Positions 34,655-45,055 of a DNA stretch of 64,000 nucleotides are shown here, piece after piece (the first letter of the stretch is position 1; the number at the start of each line of letters is the position of its first letter). The stretch is from Rothia amarae (GTDB taxonomy: Bacteria; Actinomycetota; Actinomycetes; Actinomycetales; Micrococcaceae), in NCBI RefSeq assembly GCF_014705945.2, contig NZ_CP061538.1, positions 1,426,001 through 1,490,000 on the forward strand, in the 5' to 3' direction. Both the position numbers and the translations under genes were made by a program. The notes beneath the pieces are model-generated. The model had not been told where the DNA came from, made no database searches, and was given only the letters and a program-made list of their open reading frames with translations.

Positions 34655-37423
34655 CTAGGCGCTCAAAGAACGACGCGCGGAATCTGTTCGTTGACGGGGA
34701 TTACCCAAGGTAATTTTGGCTCGAGCTACGGTCAAAGTGGTCTCGGAAACGATAACGGGACTCAGCTGAAGTGAGGCTATTTCTGGGTGGTTATCTTTCA
34801 TCAGCGCCACTCTGGTCGCTAAATCCTCAAGAAGATCCACACGCACTTCGGGCAAATCATCATCCCCAAAGAGTTTGGAGGCAGCTTTGGGCGAGCGAAT
34901 GAGTTTTTCTACATCACGTTTAGTCAGCGGAGGAATTCTATAGGCCCAATCTTCTAGGAGAGCCGTGGTATCGCCGCTCATACCGAATGAGATTACGGGT
35001 CCCAACAGGGGGTCTTCGATAGCTTCCATTACTGCAGATTGCCCGGCCTCTGCCTGCTTTTGTAGCTCAATTTCCTGCTTGCCATAACGAGCCAACCGCT
35101 TTTTCATGGTCTCAAATTCAGCGCGCAACTGCTCTGCATTTTCAATGCCCAGGCGCACACCGCCCAAATCAAGTCGCTTGCTGAGCGCCTCGTCGGTGGA
35201 CTTGAGAACCACTGGGTAGCTACCTAGTTCTTCCACCCTATCTACCGCTTCTTGCGGTGAGTCAACAGTGGTGGACGGTAGCAACTCAATACCGTAAGCA
35301 TCAAGTAAGGACGCCACGTCCTCTTGAGCGAGAGGAAGAAGATTTTCTCCTTGAACTCGGGGCATAAAATCAGCAATCAGATGAGCCGCGGTATCGGGGC
35401 TCACTCCTGAAGGGGTAGCGTAAGTTCCGCCTTCTTTTTCACGCCATTCCACATAATTCATCACGGCAGCCAAAGAATCGACCGCCCCCATAGGCGATGC
35501 GTAGCAGGGCAACCCTGGATGCTCAATGGTCGAATCTTGTACCAGCCCCACCATCGAAGCGGCATTTTCAATGATCCCCGGAAAAACAGCAAGTATAGGT
35601 TTAGTGATTTCCTCTGCTACACGCTGGGCAAGTGAAGCGATTTCCCGGCAGACCTGCGCGTCCTCGTGCATAAAGACCACAATGAGGGCGTCGACGTCCG
35701 AGCTTTCCGCAGCGGTACGAAGCATTTGCTGAACAAACGCACTGTCCTCATGCTCGAGATCCAGAGCAGCATCTGCAAGCTTTACCTCTATTTCTTGGGT
35801 ATTAGCCCGATCAGCTACCATCTGAGCCAGTGCGGTGGCATTAGAGACTACAGCCAGGCGGCGACCAGAAGGAAGTGGCATCGAGACTAATAACTGTGCA
35901 ATATCCAAGACCTGTTCGCTGGAATCGGCGCTAATGACACCCGATTGTTTAAACAGAGATTCCAAAGCGGTCGCCGGTGCAATAGACGTCCTACCGGTAT
36001 GCCCCGGAGGCAACTGCATTCCAGTGACGGCGTTCTTAGCTACAATAACCGGTTTGTTACGAGATAATCTGCGCGCAATTCGACTAAATTTTCGGGGATT
36101 TCCAATAGATTCAAGGTAGAGAGCACATACCGAGGTCCCCGGATCATCTTCCCAATACTGCATCAAATCGTTACCGGAGACATCGGCGCGGTTGCCCGCA
36201 GAGACCAAGGATGAAACACCGATTCTCCGGCGAACAGCCATATTAGAAAACATCTCGCCCATCACTGCAGACTGGGTAAAAACGCCAAGAGTTCCAGCTT
36301 GGGGATCGTGTTGATTCACCGTGGCATCTAGGTTGATTTCGGGAGAATTGTTGAGAATACCAAAGGACGCCGGTCCGATGATTCGCATGCCGAAAGAACG
36401 CGCTGTGCGAACCAAAGCTTTTTGGCGAACCTGCCCTCGTGCGCCGTCCTCTGCATATCCTCGTGTGAGAATTAAAGCGCCTCGGATGCCCGCCCGACCG
36501 CAGGATTCAACCACTCTCTCCACCTGTTCAATGGGAACCGTGATGAGTGCAAGTTCAACGCCTTCCGTTTGATCTACGGAAGTAACGATGTTGGGAGACT
36601 CACCTGTACTGTCAGAGATCGCTCCGCCTTCCAGGCAAACTCCCCAAATCTTGCCTTGAAACCCTCCCTGGCGAATAGTCTCAATCATGGGCTGCGCCTG
36701 ATCAGACCATGTAGAGGAACTACCCACCACAGCAATCGACGCAGGATTGAGAAGCTCACTAATCGATTTGGCTTCTGCACGGTGCTCACGCGATTCCATG
36801 ACCTGACGGGACCGATCGGTAGGGTCAATATCAAAACGCACCATCACGAACCCGTCATCAAACGCCCGTGAGACGTCGTAGCCGGTATCTGCAAAAACGT
36901 TGAGCATCGCACGGTTCTGAGGGAGAACTTCAGCGGCGAACTTATTGATTCCTAGTTCTTTGGCGGCCGCTGCCAAATGTTCGAGAAGAATAGAACCAAT
37001 ACCCCGCCCTTGGTGGCGGTCTGAAATCATGAATGCGACTTCTGCCTCAGTGGGGTCGTCGGTGCGGTCAAAACGGCCGATACCTATCATTTCGTCGCCC
37101 AGCATCAGCACAAATGCAACTCTGTCTTTATGGTCCACTGTCGTAAACCGAGTGAGCTCCTTTTCACTCAACTGAGGTTTGGGCGCAAAGAAGCGAAGGT
37201 AAATCGTTCGTTCGCTTTGCCCTGCATACATCTGCTGGAGAGCGTTACGATCGGTAGGAATCACGGGGCGCAGGTGAGCTGTTGCGCCGTCGCGAAGTAC
37301 CACGTCTGCTTCCCAATGGGCGGGGTAAATAAAGGGGATTTCAGCGGTGGTTGGCGCGCCCTTAATTAATGGTTCCCGCGAACCTATTTGATGTGATTCG
37401 GTTGCGCGCAGTTGTTCAGACAT
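34655..37423 (-). CDS. GNAT acetyltransferase fused to ADP-forming acyl-CoA-synthetase-like domains (Pat-type)
   Basis: The 922-residue protein joins an N-terminal GNAT domain (about residues 38-195; acetyl-CoA motif RHQGRGIGSILLEHL) to a CoA-binding Rossmann domain (LNPASIAVVGSSST), succinyl-CoA-ligase-like domains and a C-terminal ATP-grasp region (about 695-900). This resembles PatZ-type lysine acetyltransferases, but with the GNAT domain first, as in actinobacteria. A GHTG His lies where active ADP-forming synthetases have their phospho-His, so synthetase activity is not excluded. The ATG follows AGGGGTTAAC. It probably regulates acetyl-CoA synthetase or similar enzymes. Confidence 0.88.
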   Translation of the reverse strand: MSEQLRATESHQIGSREPLIKGAPTTAEIPFIYPAHWEADVVLRDGATAHLRPVIPTDRNALQQMYAGQSERTIYLRFFAPKPQLSEKELTRFTTVDHKDRVAFVLMLGDEMIGIGRFDRTDDPTEAEVAFMISDRHQGRGIGSILLEHLAAAAKELGINKFAAEVLPQNRAMLNVFADTGYDVSRAFDDGFVMVRFDIDPTDRSRQVMESREHRAEAKSISELLNPASIAVVGSSSTWSDQAQPMIETIRQGGFQGKIWGVCLEGGAISDSTGESPNIVTSVDQTEGVELALITVPIEQVERVVESCGRAGIRGALILTRGYAEDGARGQVRQKALVRTARSFGMRIIGPASFGILNNSPEINLDATVNQHDPQAGTLGVFTQSAVMGEMFSNMAVRRRIGVSSLVSAGNRADVSGNDLMQYWEDDPGTSVCALYLESIGNPRKFSRIARRLSRNKPVIVAKNAVTGMQLPPGHTGRTSIAPATALESLFKQSGVISADSSEQVLDIAQLLVSMPLPSGRRLAVVSNATALAQMVADRANTQEIEVKLADAALDLEHEDSAFVQQMLRTAAESSDVDALIVVFMHEDAQVCREIASLAQRVAEEITKPILAVFPGIIENAASMVGLVQDSTIEHPGLPCYASPMGAVDSLAAVMNYVEWREKEGGTYATPSGVSPDTAAHLIADFMPRVQGENLLPLAQEDVASLLDAYGIELLPSTTVDSPQEAVDRVEELGSYPVVLKSTDEALSKRLDLGGVRLGIENAEQLRAEFETMKKRLARYGKQEIELQKQAEAGQSAVMEAIEDPLLGPVISFGMSGDTTALLEDWAYRIPPLTKRDVEKLIRSPKAASKLFGDDDLPEVRVDLLEDLATRVALMKDNHPEIASLQLSPVIVSETTLTVARAKITLGNPRQRTDSARRSLSA

Positions 37424-37547
37424 TTTTGTTAACCCCTACCCGGTTGGCACAGTACTTCTGAGAGAAAGATTTATCAAAAGACATCTGGGGCATTCTTTCA
37501 ATAACTCTTAGCCACTAGCCTATATCGAATATGGTGTGGATAACACA

Positions 37548-37594
37548 AAAACGATGCCCTCGTTCTTCATCTGTGAAGAACGAGGGCATCGTTT
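37548..37594 (-). terminator. Strong terminator downstream of the surface-protein remnant
   Basis: A nearly 20-bp perfect stem (AACGATGCCCTCGTTCTTC with its complement) with a 6-nt loop is followed on the minus strand by TTTTGTGTTA. It starts 46 bases past the pseudogene stop. Confidence 0.88.
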
Positions 37595-37639
37595 ACATCT
37601 CGCAAACTGCAAGCGCAGAATCTACGGAGAGATTATTGC

Positions 37640-38167
37640 TTAGGCGTGACGGCGGCGGGAAGCCACAATCGCTGCACCGCCCAAAGCGAGCAGAGCTACA
37701 GCACCGATAGCTAGTTGCACGCCGGAGAAACCGGTGTGTGCTAGACGCTGACCTAGGCTAGGGGTCTCCGCCGTTGCGGTTCCTTCAGCAGGAGCAATTT
37801 CCTGGGAAGAGCCCACTACTGGGTTGTTATCCTGCGCTTCTTCAACGATGGAAGGCTGTGCAGAAGGAGCAGCAGCTACTGCAGCGGGTGCCGAAGACTC
37901 TTCTGAAGGAGCAGCCACCGTTGCCTGTGCCTGAATATACTGCAGTGGTTGCCTGCCCGGAGGTCGAAACACCCACGGCATTGAGTGCCCAAGTGTTGGT
38001 TGCTTCGGCGATGCCAGCGGTCGGAGTGGAAGAAACAAGGATGTGGATCAACTGATTTGCCGCAATCTGATCCATTTTCAGAGTGAAACCGTCCGCGAAA
38101 CTGATCCTACTGCCATTCCGCCGATGGAAAGTGTGGCAGCTGCGATAGCTGCGACGTGCTTGCGCAT
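37640..38167 (-). pseudogene. Frameshifted secreted protein with LPXTG-like sorting tail
   Basis: Three pieces in different frames join into one protein of about 170 residues. An ATG at 38167 after GAGGAAAAT starts a signal peptide (MRKHVAAIAAATLSIGGMAV). Near 38100 the frame shifts to one reading FADGFTLKMDQIAANQL and then TNTWALNAVGVSTSG. Near 37930 it shifts again to an Ala/Pro/Ser-rich spacer. The last piece ends LAHTG, a hydrophobic helix and SRRRHA, a wall-sorting signal with a non-standard LAHTG in place of LPXTG. Two frameshifts suggest a decaying gene; sequencing error is the alternative. Confidence 0.7.
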
Positions 38168-38676
38168 ATTTTCCTCTAAGTTAAGAAGCGCTGCTGAATT
38201 TAAATGGGTGTTGTTTTCAGCATTGTTATTTCAATTCAAGGGAATTGGTAAATCTAAGAAACAGATAATTATTATTAGATGTACCGCCAATTCACGATAT
38301 GTTGTCCCTCATTGGCATCCCCGGTAGGCAATATTTCATCCTCGAAGTATCGCTTGATTGAAGCCTACCAACCCCATCCACCATAGAGTGAGACCCTGGG
38401 CACATCTAATACAAATGTCCCCTAACGTATTAGTTTTATCCATCCTTTTGGTTAACAATATTCCATTCTTTTTGTCGATTCTTTATCCTTTTTAATAATT
38501 AATTTCTTATCTTTTAAGAGAAATTAAACTCTCCTCAATAAAAGAAAATTAAGCACCTTGGCACCGCTGACCTGGAGTAATACTCTCTAGGCAAACCCTC
38601 ATTTGAAAGTTCCTCTCCCTGTTCATCCAGGCGGTAAACTAGAGAGAAACAAGAACCCACAGCTGAAGAGGTATAG
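38168..38676. other. AT-rich intergenic region between surface-protein remnant and parC
   Basis: This 509-base gap is markedly richer in A and T than its surroundings, most of all 38440-38555. It contains a short inverted repeat (CTAATAC/GTATTAG, 38406-38433) and AATTTCT/AGAAATT (38501-38525). The divergent promoters of the remnant and parC must lie here. A TAAACT box at 38635 could be the parC -10. No coding frame is convincing. Confidence 0.5.
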
Positions 38677-41298
38677 ATGGCGCGCCGCTCCAAGACATTT
38701 CAGGATGATTACCCCACCGATGTCGTCGAAAATATCGTAGATATCGATGTTTCTTCTGAAATGGAAACCAGCTTCCTGGAGTACTCATACTCAGTGATTT
38801 ACTCTCGCGCGTTGCCCGATGCCCGTGATGGTCTGAAACCGGTTCAACGCCGCATCCTCTATATGATGCAGCAAATGGGTTTACGCCCTGACAAGGGGCA
38901 TGTGAAATCTGCCCGCGTGGTCGGGGAAGTCATGGGTAAACTCCACCCCCATGGCGATTCAGCGATTTACGATGCGATGGTGCGCCTTGCTCAACCCTTT
39001 GCTATGCGCATGCCCCTGGTAGATGGGCATGGCAATTTCGGGTCTCTCGATGACGGTCCGGCGGCGTCTCGCTACACTGAAGCTCGGATGGATCCCGCAG
39101 CTCTTGCCTTGACGGCGGATCTCGACGAGGACGTCGTCGATTTTGTACCTAACTATGACAATCAATTCATGCAACCTGCGGTTCTTCCCGCAGCCTTCCC
39201 CAACCTTTTGGTGAATGGGTCCTCAGGTATCGCTGTGGGTATGGCGACCAATATGCCGCCGCACAATTTACGGGAGGTTATCGCCGGTGCTCAACATCTG
39301 CTTGCGAATCCCGATGCCTCTCTCAAAGACATCATGAAGTTCATCCCCGGTCCCGATTTACCCTCCGGAGGTACAATCGTAGGTTTGCAGGGTATCAAAG
39401 ATGCCTACGAGAACGGTCGGGGTATTTTCAAAACTCGTGCCACAGCGTCCATTGAGCAGGTTTCAGCGCGAAAACAGGGCATTGTAATTACCGAGCTACC
39501 TTACATGGTGGGTCCGGAAAAGGTCATCGAAAAAATAAAGGATGGCGTCAACAAGAAGAAGCTGGTAGGCATCTCAGACGTTACTGATTTGACGGACCGC
39601 AAACACGGTTTGCGCATGGTAATTGAACTCAAAAACGGGTTCAACCCGCAAGCTGTTCTTGCATCGCTCTATAAGTTCACCCCGCTTGAAGACTCATTCG
39701 GTATCAACAATGTGGCACTCGTTGATGGGCAGCCTCACACTCTCGGTCTGCTGGATTTGCTGCGGGTCTACGTCAACCACCGCGTTGAGGTTGTACGCCG
39801 TCGTACCGCTTTCCGCCTGAAAAAACGCCAGGACCGTTTGCATCTGGTGGAGGGTCTGTTAGTTGCGATTGTAGATATTGACGAGGTTATCCAAATCATT
39901 CGCTCCTCGGACGAGACTGCTCAGGCTCGCGAACGCTTGATGACTATCTACGATCTGACCGAGGTTCAGGCGAACCATATTCTGGAGCTTCGCCTCCGCC
40001 AGCTCACCAAGTATTCGCGAATTGAGTTAGAGAAAGAGCAAGAAGAACTTCAAGCGGAGATTTCCGAGTTAGAGTCAATTCTGGCGCAGGAATCTAAATT
40101 GCACCGGTTGGTTTCAGACGAATTGCAGCAGGTTGCCGATTTGTATGGCACCGATCGACGGACCAAGCTAACGCAGCGAGACGATTTGGAGAAAGCCGTT
40201 TTGGCAGCGGCTCCCGATGCGCCGAAGAGTAAGAAGTTGGGTTTGGCGCTCGAAATCGCTGACGATCCGTGCTGGGCGGTGCTCTCAGCATCAGGCATGA
40301 TGGGGCGCACCAACTCAATCCGAACTCAATTACAGGCCTTGCCCGATCCCGCTAAGCGAGTGAAGCATGACGCGCTCCTCTCTCTTGTACCGACCACCGC
40401 TCGTGGAGAAATTGGTGCAGTTACTTCTGCCGGACGCATGATTCGTGTGAATGTTATGGATTTGGTGGTGCTGGAAGAGAGCAATGGCGCTCCCCTGCTG
40501 AATTCCGGAGTGAAAGCAACAGAGGCAATTACACTAGCGCGAGGTGAAACGCTGGTGGGGATTGCTCCGCTGAATCAGATTATTGCTCTAGCAACCGAGC
40601 ACGGTCTAATTAAGAGAGTGAATCCCGAATACCCGCTCAACGCCGATGAGTGGGAAATTATCAAGCTCAAGCCCCGAGATCGTGTGGTAGCGGTGCATCA
40701 GTGCGCTTCTAACGATTTGAATCTCACCCTGGTCACCGAGCAGGCGAAGTTGCTGACTTTCGATGCCGCCAAGGTCCGACCCCAGGGCAGATTGGGAGGA
40801 GGCATTGCGGGCATCAAGTTGGCAGAGAACGACCGAGTCATTGCCTTAGGCGTTACGGCCCCCGGTGCTCCCGCTCAGGTGGTGACCATAACGGATGGTT
40901 CGGCAGAGGACGGCGCTGCTGCCTCCGCGAAGGTAACCGAACTCAGCGAATTCCCTGCCAAGGGACGCGCTACCGGTGGTGTACGAGCGCATCGGTTCTT
41001 AGCGGGGGAGACAAAACTTTCCGTAGCCTTTGTGGGAGTTGGTCCTGCTCGCGCCACCACTGCCGCCGGGGTTGCTCGTTCATTGCCCACCGAGTTTGGG
41101 GTGCGAGACGGCTCAGGAGTTTCACTGAACCAATCGATTGCTTTGATCGGCCCCAGTTTTGAAGAAACTCGCTACTTGCTAGGTGCATTGGGATCCCGTC
41201 AAGAAAAAGTAAAGTCTCCTGGTGCCCCGGCGGAAACTTCCGACCAGCCAGAGGCTGAGTCAACTGCCGTAGCTGAGTCTATGGACCCGCTCTTCTAA
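38677..41298 (+). CDS. parC: DNA topoisomerase IV subunit A
   Basis: ParC is the DNA-cleaving subunit of topoisomerase IV, which unlinks daughter chromosomes. The 873-residue protein has the winged-helix region [33 protein letters not shown] and the catalytic Tyr in ASRYTEAR. The C-terminal beta-pinwheel is present but shows no clear GyrA-box (QRRGGKG), supporting topoisomerase IV over gyrase. AAGAGG precedes the ATG. The partner parE lies about 8 kb away on the opposite strand. A perfect terminator follows. Confidence 0.93.
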   Translation: MARRSKTFQDDYPTDVVENIVDIDVSSEMETSFLEYSYSVIYSRALPDARDGLKPVQRRILYMMQQMGLRPDKGHVKSARVVGEVMGKLHPHGDSAIYDAMVRLAQPFAMRMPLVDGHGNFGSLDDGPAASRYTEARMDPAALALTADLDEDVVDFVPNYDNQFMQPAVLPAAFPNLLVNGSSGIAVGMATNMPPHNLREVIAGAQHLLANPDASLKDIMKFIPGPDLPSGGTIVGLQGIKDAYENGRGIFKTRATASIEQVSARKQGIVITELPYMVGPEKVIEKIKDGVNKKKLVGISDVTDLTDRKHGLRMVIELKNGFNPQAVLASLYKFTPLEDSFGINNVALVDGQPHTLGLLDLLRVYVNHRVEVVRRRTAFRLKKRQDRLHLVEGLLVAIVDIDEVIQIIRSSDETAQARERLMTIYDLTEVQANHILELRLRQLTKYSRIELEKEQEELQAEISELESILAQESKLHRLVSDELQQVADLYGTDRRTKLTQRDDLEKAVLAAAPDAPKSKKLGLALEIADDPCWAVLSASGMMGRTNSIRTQLQALPDPAKRVKHDALLSLVPTTARGEIGAVTSAGRMIRVNVMDLVVLEESNGAPLLNSGVKATEAITLARGETLVGIAPLNQIIALATEHGLIKRVNPEYPLNADEWEIIKLKPRDRVVAVHQCASNDLNLTLVTEQAKLLTFDAAKVRPQGRLGGGIAGIKLAENDRVIALGVTAPGAPAQVVTITDGSAEDGAAASAKVTELSEFPAKGRATGGVRAHRFLAGETKLSVAFVGVGPARATTAAGVARSLPTEFGVRDGSGVSLNQSIALIGPSFEETRYLLGALGSRQEKVKSPGAPAETSDQPEAESTAVAESMDPLF

Positions 41299-41316
41299 GA
41301 GCAATTCATCTTTAGC

Positions 41317-41352
41317 AAAGAAGACCCCGCGCCATCGCGCGGGGTCTTCTTT
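41317..41352. terminator. Bidirectional terminator between parC and cydDC
   Basis: AAAGAAGACCCCGCGC and GCGCGGGGTCTTCTTT form a perfect 16-bp stem with a CATC loop, flanked by T-rich sequence on both strands. It serves two convergent operons. Confidence 0.93.
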
Positions 41353-41373
41353 CGTTGTTCTGCTCTCTCGGCT

Positions 41374-44300
41374 CTAGCCTAATTTGACCGTGCGATCGCA
41401 TGCGGCAATATCTTCTGCTCGGTGCGAGACGAGGATAACTGCCGGGTGCGTTACTCCGTTACGACGTCGAGAGGTGCCTTTAGTGCCTTCGGCAACTTCC
41501 TTAATCAGAGCTTGAGCTGCAGGAGCATCGAGGTGGGCAGTGGGTTCATCCATGAGCAGTAGCGGTGAGGCAGTTAACAGTGTACGGGCGATTGCAATAC
41601 GCTGGCGTTGTCCACCGGAAACGTACGAGCCGCCCGCGCCCACCGGCGTCTGCAGCCCCTGGGGTAGGGATCGGACGAAGTTACCCAGCCCTACACGATC
41701 GAGCACCTGGAGCATCTGCTCATCGGTGGGTCGCTGAGAGCTATCGGTGGCTAACGCAAGATTATTGGCGATGGTCGATTCGAAGATGTAGGCGGACTGG
41801 GGACACCACGCAGCGTATCCCCTCAAATCTTCCTGAAAAAGTTCTTTGCCATTGATACTGATAGAACCTGATTCCAGGGGTAAGAAGCCGAGTAGGGCTG
41901 CTAGCGCCGTCGTCTTACCTGAACCCGATGGACCAGTGATGCCCAGCCACTGCCCTGACCAAATATCGGCAGACAACCCGCTAAAAACAGGTTCTTTCAT
42001 CCCGGGCCAGCGCGTGGAAACATTATCCAGCATCAGGTTGATAGGAGCGCCAGTAGTTTTCTGCCGCAGCAAATCGGCTGGTGTTTGCGCTGCTTCTTGT
42101 TCTTCTGTTCGTAAAGAAATGAGCGGGCGCATCCGGGCAACTAGGTGGGCGAATGCCGGCCACGAACGAACCGCTTCAAGATGGGCAATGGTGGTTTCAA
42201 AAAGGGCGGTACACATCAGGACCACTACCGCTACCAAAGGAGCAGCAATTTCTCCTCCGCGCACGTCATTCCAGGAGAAAGCTACCACGCCCAAAGCTGC
42301 TCCCCACCAGCACAGGACGGTGAGGGCCTGACCGAATCCGCTGGCACCCGCAGTTGCTTGGGTAGCTTCAACGTTTTTCCGATCCTTATTCTCAAAGGTC
42401 TTAACCGCCAGGTAGGTCAGACCGTTTGCACGCAGTTCTTCTGCCGAGTCCATGGTAGATACACCGAGTCGGAGCATTTCAGAGGTTGCCTCGCGCGCTA
42501 TGGAATCTGCCTGGTAATCCAGGTAGAGGGCTACTGCGGGAATCACAAAGGTAGCAACTGCCACGGCAATGGCCATGAGCGGAAGAACAGATGGGACTGT
42601 CAGAGCCGTCACTCCAAGCACCAACACCATTACAACGAGGTGGGAGGCTACCGGCAGAATAACTCGAGGCAGGGCATCCCGCAGTTCATCGATGTCTCCG
42701 ATGAGTCGGTCAAGAATATGGTCGCCCCTCAGAAGCGAGCGGATAGAGAGCACTGTATGACCGGCTGATTTCCAGGCGCGAACGCGCAGACTATTTGCTG
42801 CTCGCAAAATCGCATCGTGAGTTTTCAGCCGTTCAGCGTAGCGCAAAGTAGCGCGCCCCAGCCCAAAGAACCGCACGCCCACTACAGCAATGAGCAAGTA
42901 CATCATCGCTGGTTGTTCTGCGGCACGCACAATCAGCCAACCAGAGAGTGCCGTTAGCGCGACCGCACAGCAGACAGAAAGTACCGATAGAACGATGGGA
43001 ACTATCGATTGGGCTATGGTTAATCCGCTGAGGTCCCTTACGTCACTAAGGGTCTGCAGAACGCCTCCCGCTTTCACGGGTTCAGCCTGAGATTTCTTTC
43101 GAACTGGTTTGGCTACCTGTGTGTCATTTTGTTGGTTCACTGCGCGTTTAAACGCTGCAAAATCCCAGCCAATGGATTTGGAAGGTTCGAGCTTCCACCT
43201 TGTACCGCTTGCTCCTGAGACTGCATGTAAATGGTAGTCGGTGCGGCGGGTCAGGGATTGGTCGTGCGTCACGATCAGTAAGGTCGCGCCCGTCTTCGCG
43301 AGCGCCGCTAATGAAGCATTCACCCTCAGGGCTGCCGCGGTGTCCAAATGGGCGGTGGGCTCATCGACCAGGACGGTCACGCGCTCCCCCAGCTCTTCCA
43401 AAGCATCGACGCGCGCCAGTGTACGGGCAATGGCCAGACGGCGCATCTGCCCGGCGCTGAGCGCTTCTGGGGAAAGGTCTGCATACTCTTGTAAACCTAC
43501 AATACTGAGATAGTTCATGTAGCGGGCGCGACCGTTGGGCGAGAGCGCCAGCGGGCTTTCCTGGGTGATCAGCGATTGGGCGGCGGTGAGGTCTTCGATG
43601 GAGTGCACTTCGACCGGGAATCCGTAGAGAGCCACTTCGTTGAGGACAGTGGTGGCGATGAATGACGGTGATTGACTCACCCACACGACCGATCCGGTAC
43701 CAGAGACTTCCCCGCTGACGCTCATGGGTTGGGAGTTACCGGTAGGTATGAGTCCCGGTGCCACCGAGCCGCTGATGACGCCCAACAAGGTGGATTTTCC
43801 GCAACCCGAATACCCGGTGATAGCCGTGGTTGATCCGTGGGGGAATGAAAAACTGACTCGGTCGAGGATTTGGGGTCTGCCGGGGTAGCTGACCGAAACG
43901 TTGGAAACGCGCAGTTCATCACCTTCGAAGGAAACGATGCTTCCGGGTACTGGGCGGTCAATCATTTGCTGGGCAGTACGAAGAGCCGCTATTCCTTCTT
44001 CAGATTGGTGGTAGGCAGAGCCGAGGTTGCGCAAAGGCTGGAAGCACTCGGGTGCGAGAAGAAGCGCGAACAGTGCGACGTCTAGCCCCATTTGCCCATG
44101 CACCAAGCGAATGCCGATAACAACTGCTACAACCGCCACCGATATCGTGGTCATCAGTTCGAGCCAGAATGAAGAGAGGAATGCCGAACGCAGGGTTTGC
44201 ATGGTGGTTTTGCGGTAACGTTCGCCCAGGTCACCCATTGCCGCAGCTTGACTCCGTGCACGTCCCAACCCTACGAGGACAGGCAGACCTTTCACCAGCT

Positions 44301-45000
44301 CGACAATATGGTCGGATAGCCGAAGTAGCTCGCGTTGAGCCACCGCGGTGTCTTGCCGGGTTGTCTTACCAATCAGAACCATGAAAAGTGGAATGAGCGG
44401 AAGGGTAAGAACCAGGATGAGAGCTGAAATCCAGTCGTAGAACGCAATAACAACCAGCAAAATAAGGGGTGTAATGAAGGAGCTAACCATTGCCGTCAAA
44501 GTTTTTGCGTAGTAACTATCTAAGGCGTTGAGCCCACGTGACAGGAGGACGGCGGTGCCGCCTGTACCGTCCGGGGTATCGACGCCGCCGGTGGCCAGCA
44601 CTCGCTGAATCAAGTTTGCCCGTATCTGAGATTTCACGCCGGTAGCAGCCCTTTGCGCGCTATAGCTTAAAGCCCAATCAGCCAGCGCCCGCCCTAGTGC
44701 GGCGAGCGCCCCCACGCTCACCAGCAAGAGGACTGTAGGCTCGTGCCCGAAGTTTGCCCACCAGAGTCCGTCCACTCGCGCTTGAGCATTTCCCTCAAAT
44801 ATTGCTCGTTGCGCAGCGTGTACTGATGGGTATTCCACCCCGGAGTTAACGGCAACGTAGGTGAGCCGTGCTAGATAGGCGAGGGCTGTTCCTATGACCG
44901 CAGCGAACATGATGGAACACAGTGTTCGCAGAATCGTAAAGATAGCAAAGACACTCAGGTGCTTGCGGGCTGAAGGCCCCAGCGGTGGAGGTTGATCCAT
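41374..45000 (-). CDS. cydDC: Fused CydDC thiol/heme ABC exporter
   Basis: CydDC exports reductant thiols (glutathione or cysteine in E. coli) and is needed for cytochrome bd assembly. Here both half-transporters are one 1208-residue chain. The first half has membrane helices and an ATPase with GYSGCGKST, LSAGQMRRLAIARTLA and VDEPTAHLD. The second half repeats this with GPSGSGKTT, SGGQRQRIAIARTLL and MDEPTAHLD, so both sites look catalytically intact. The first signature is LSAGQ rather than LSGGQ. It is last in cydA-cydB-cydDC, 55 bases after cydB. Such fusions occur in Streptomyces. Confidence 0.94.
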   Translation of the reverse strand: MDQPPPLGPSARKHLSVFAIFTILRTLCSIMFAAVIGTALAYLARLTYVAVNSGVEYPSVHAAQRAIFEGNAQARVDGLWWANFGHEPTVLLLVSVGALAALGRALADWALSYSAQRAATGVKSQIRANLIQRVLATGGVDTPDGTGGTAVLLSRGLNALDSYYAKTLTAMVSSFITPLILLVVIAFYDWISALILVLTLPLIPLFMVLIGKTTRQDTAVAQRELLRLSDHIVELVKGLPVLVGLGRARSQAAAMGDLGERYRKTTMQTLRSAFLSSFWLELMTTISVAVVAVVIGIRLVHGQMGLDVALFALLLAPECFQPLRNLGSAYHQSEEGIAALRTAQQMIDRPVPGSIVSFEGDELRVSNVSVSYPGRPQILDRVSFSFPHGSTTAITGYSGCGKSTLLGVISGSVAPGLIPTGNSQPMSVSGEVSGTGSVVWVSQSPSFIATTVLNEVALYGFPVEVHSIEDLTAAQSLITQESPLALSPNGRARYMNYLSIVGLQEYADLSPEALSAGQMRRLAIARTLARVDALEELGERVTVLVDEPTAHLDTAAALRVNASLAALAKTGATLLIVTHDQSLTRRTDYHLHAVSGASGTRWKLEPSKSIGWDFAAFKRAVNQQNDTQVAKPVRKKSQAEPVKAGGVLQTLSDVRDLSGLTIAQSIVPIVLSVLSVCCAVALTALSGWLIVRAAEQPAMMYLLIAVVGVRFFGLGRATLRYAERLKTHDAILRAANSLRVRAWKSAGHTVLSIRSLLRGDHILDRLIGDIDELRDALPRVILPVASHLVVMVLVLGVTALTVPSVLPLMAIAVAVATFVIPAVALYLDYQADSIAREATSEMLRLGVSTMDSAEELRANGLTYLAVKTFENKDRKNVEATQATAGASGFGQALTVLCWWGAALGVVAFSWNDVRGGEIAAPLVAVVVLMCTALFETTIAHLEAVRSWPAFAHLVARMRPLISLRTEEQEAAQTPADLLRQKTTGAPINLMLDNVSTRWPGMKEPVFSGLSADIWSGQWLGITGPSGSGKTTALAALLGFLPLESGSISINGKELFQEDLRGYAAWCPQSAYIFESTIANNLALATDSSQRPTDEQMLQVLDRVGLGNFVRSLPQGLQTPVGAGGSYVSGGQRQRIAIARTLLTASPLLLMDEPTAHLDAPAAQALIKEVAEGTKGTSRRRNGVTHPAVILVSHRAEDIAACDRTVKLG

Positions 45001-45055
45001 TGATGGTGCGAATCCTTTGAATCGGTGCGAGTAGATTCTTTCAGTCTAACGAGGG

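Noticed and set aside
42145-42768. 207-codon plus-strand open frame
   Set aside because: It is antisense to cydDC, whose domains are complete; the frame is Gly/Arg/His-rich low-quality sequence.
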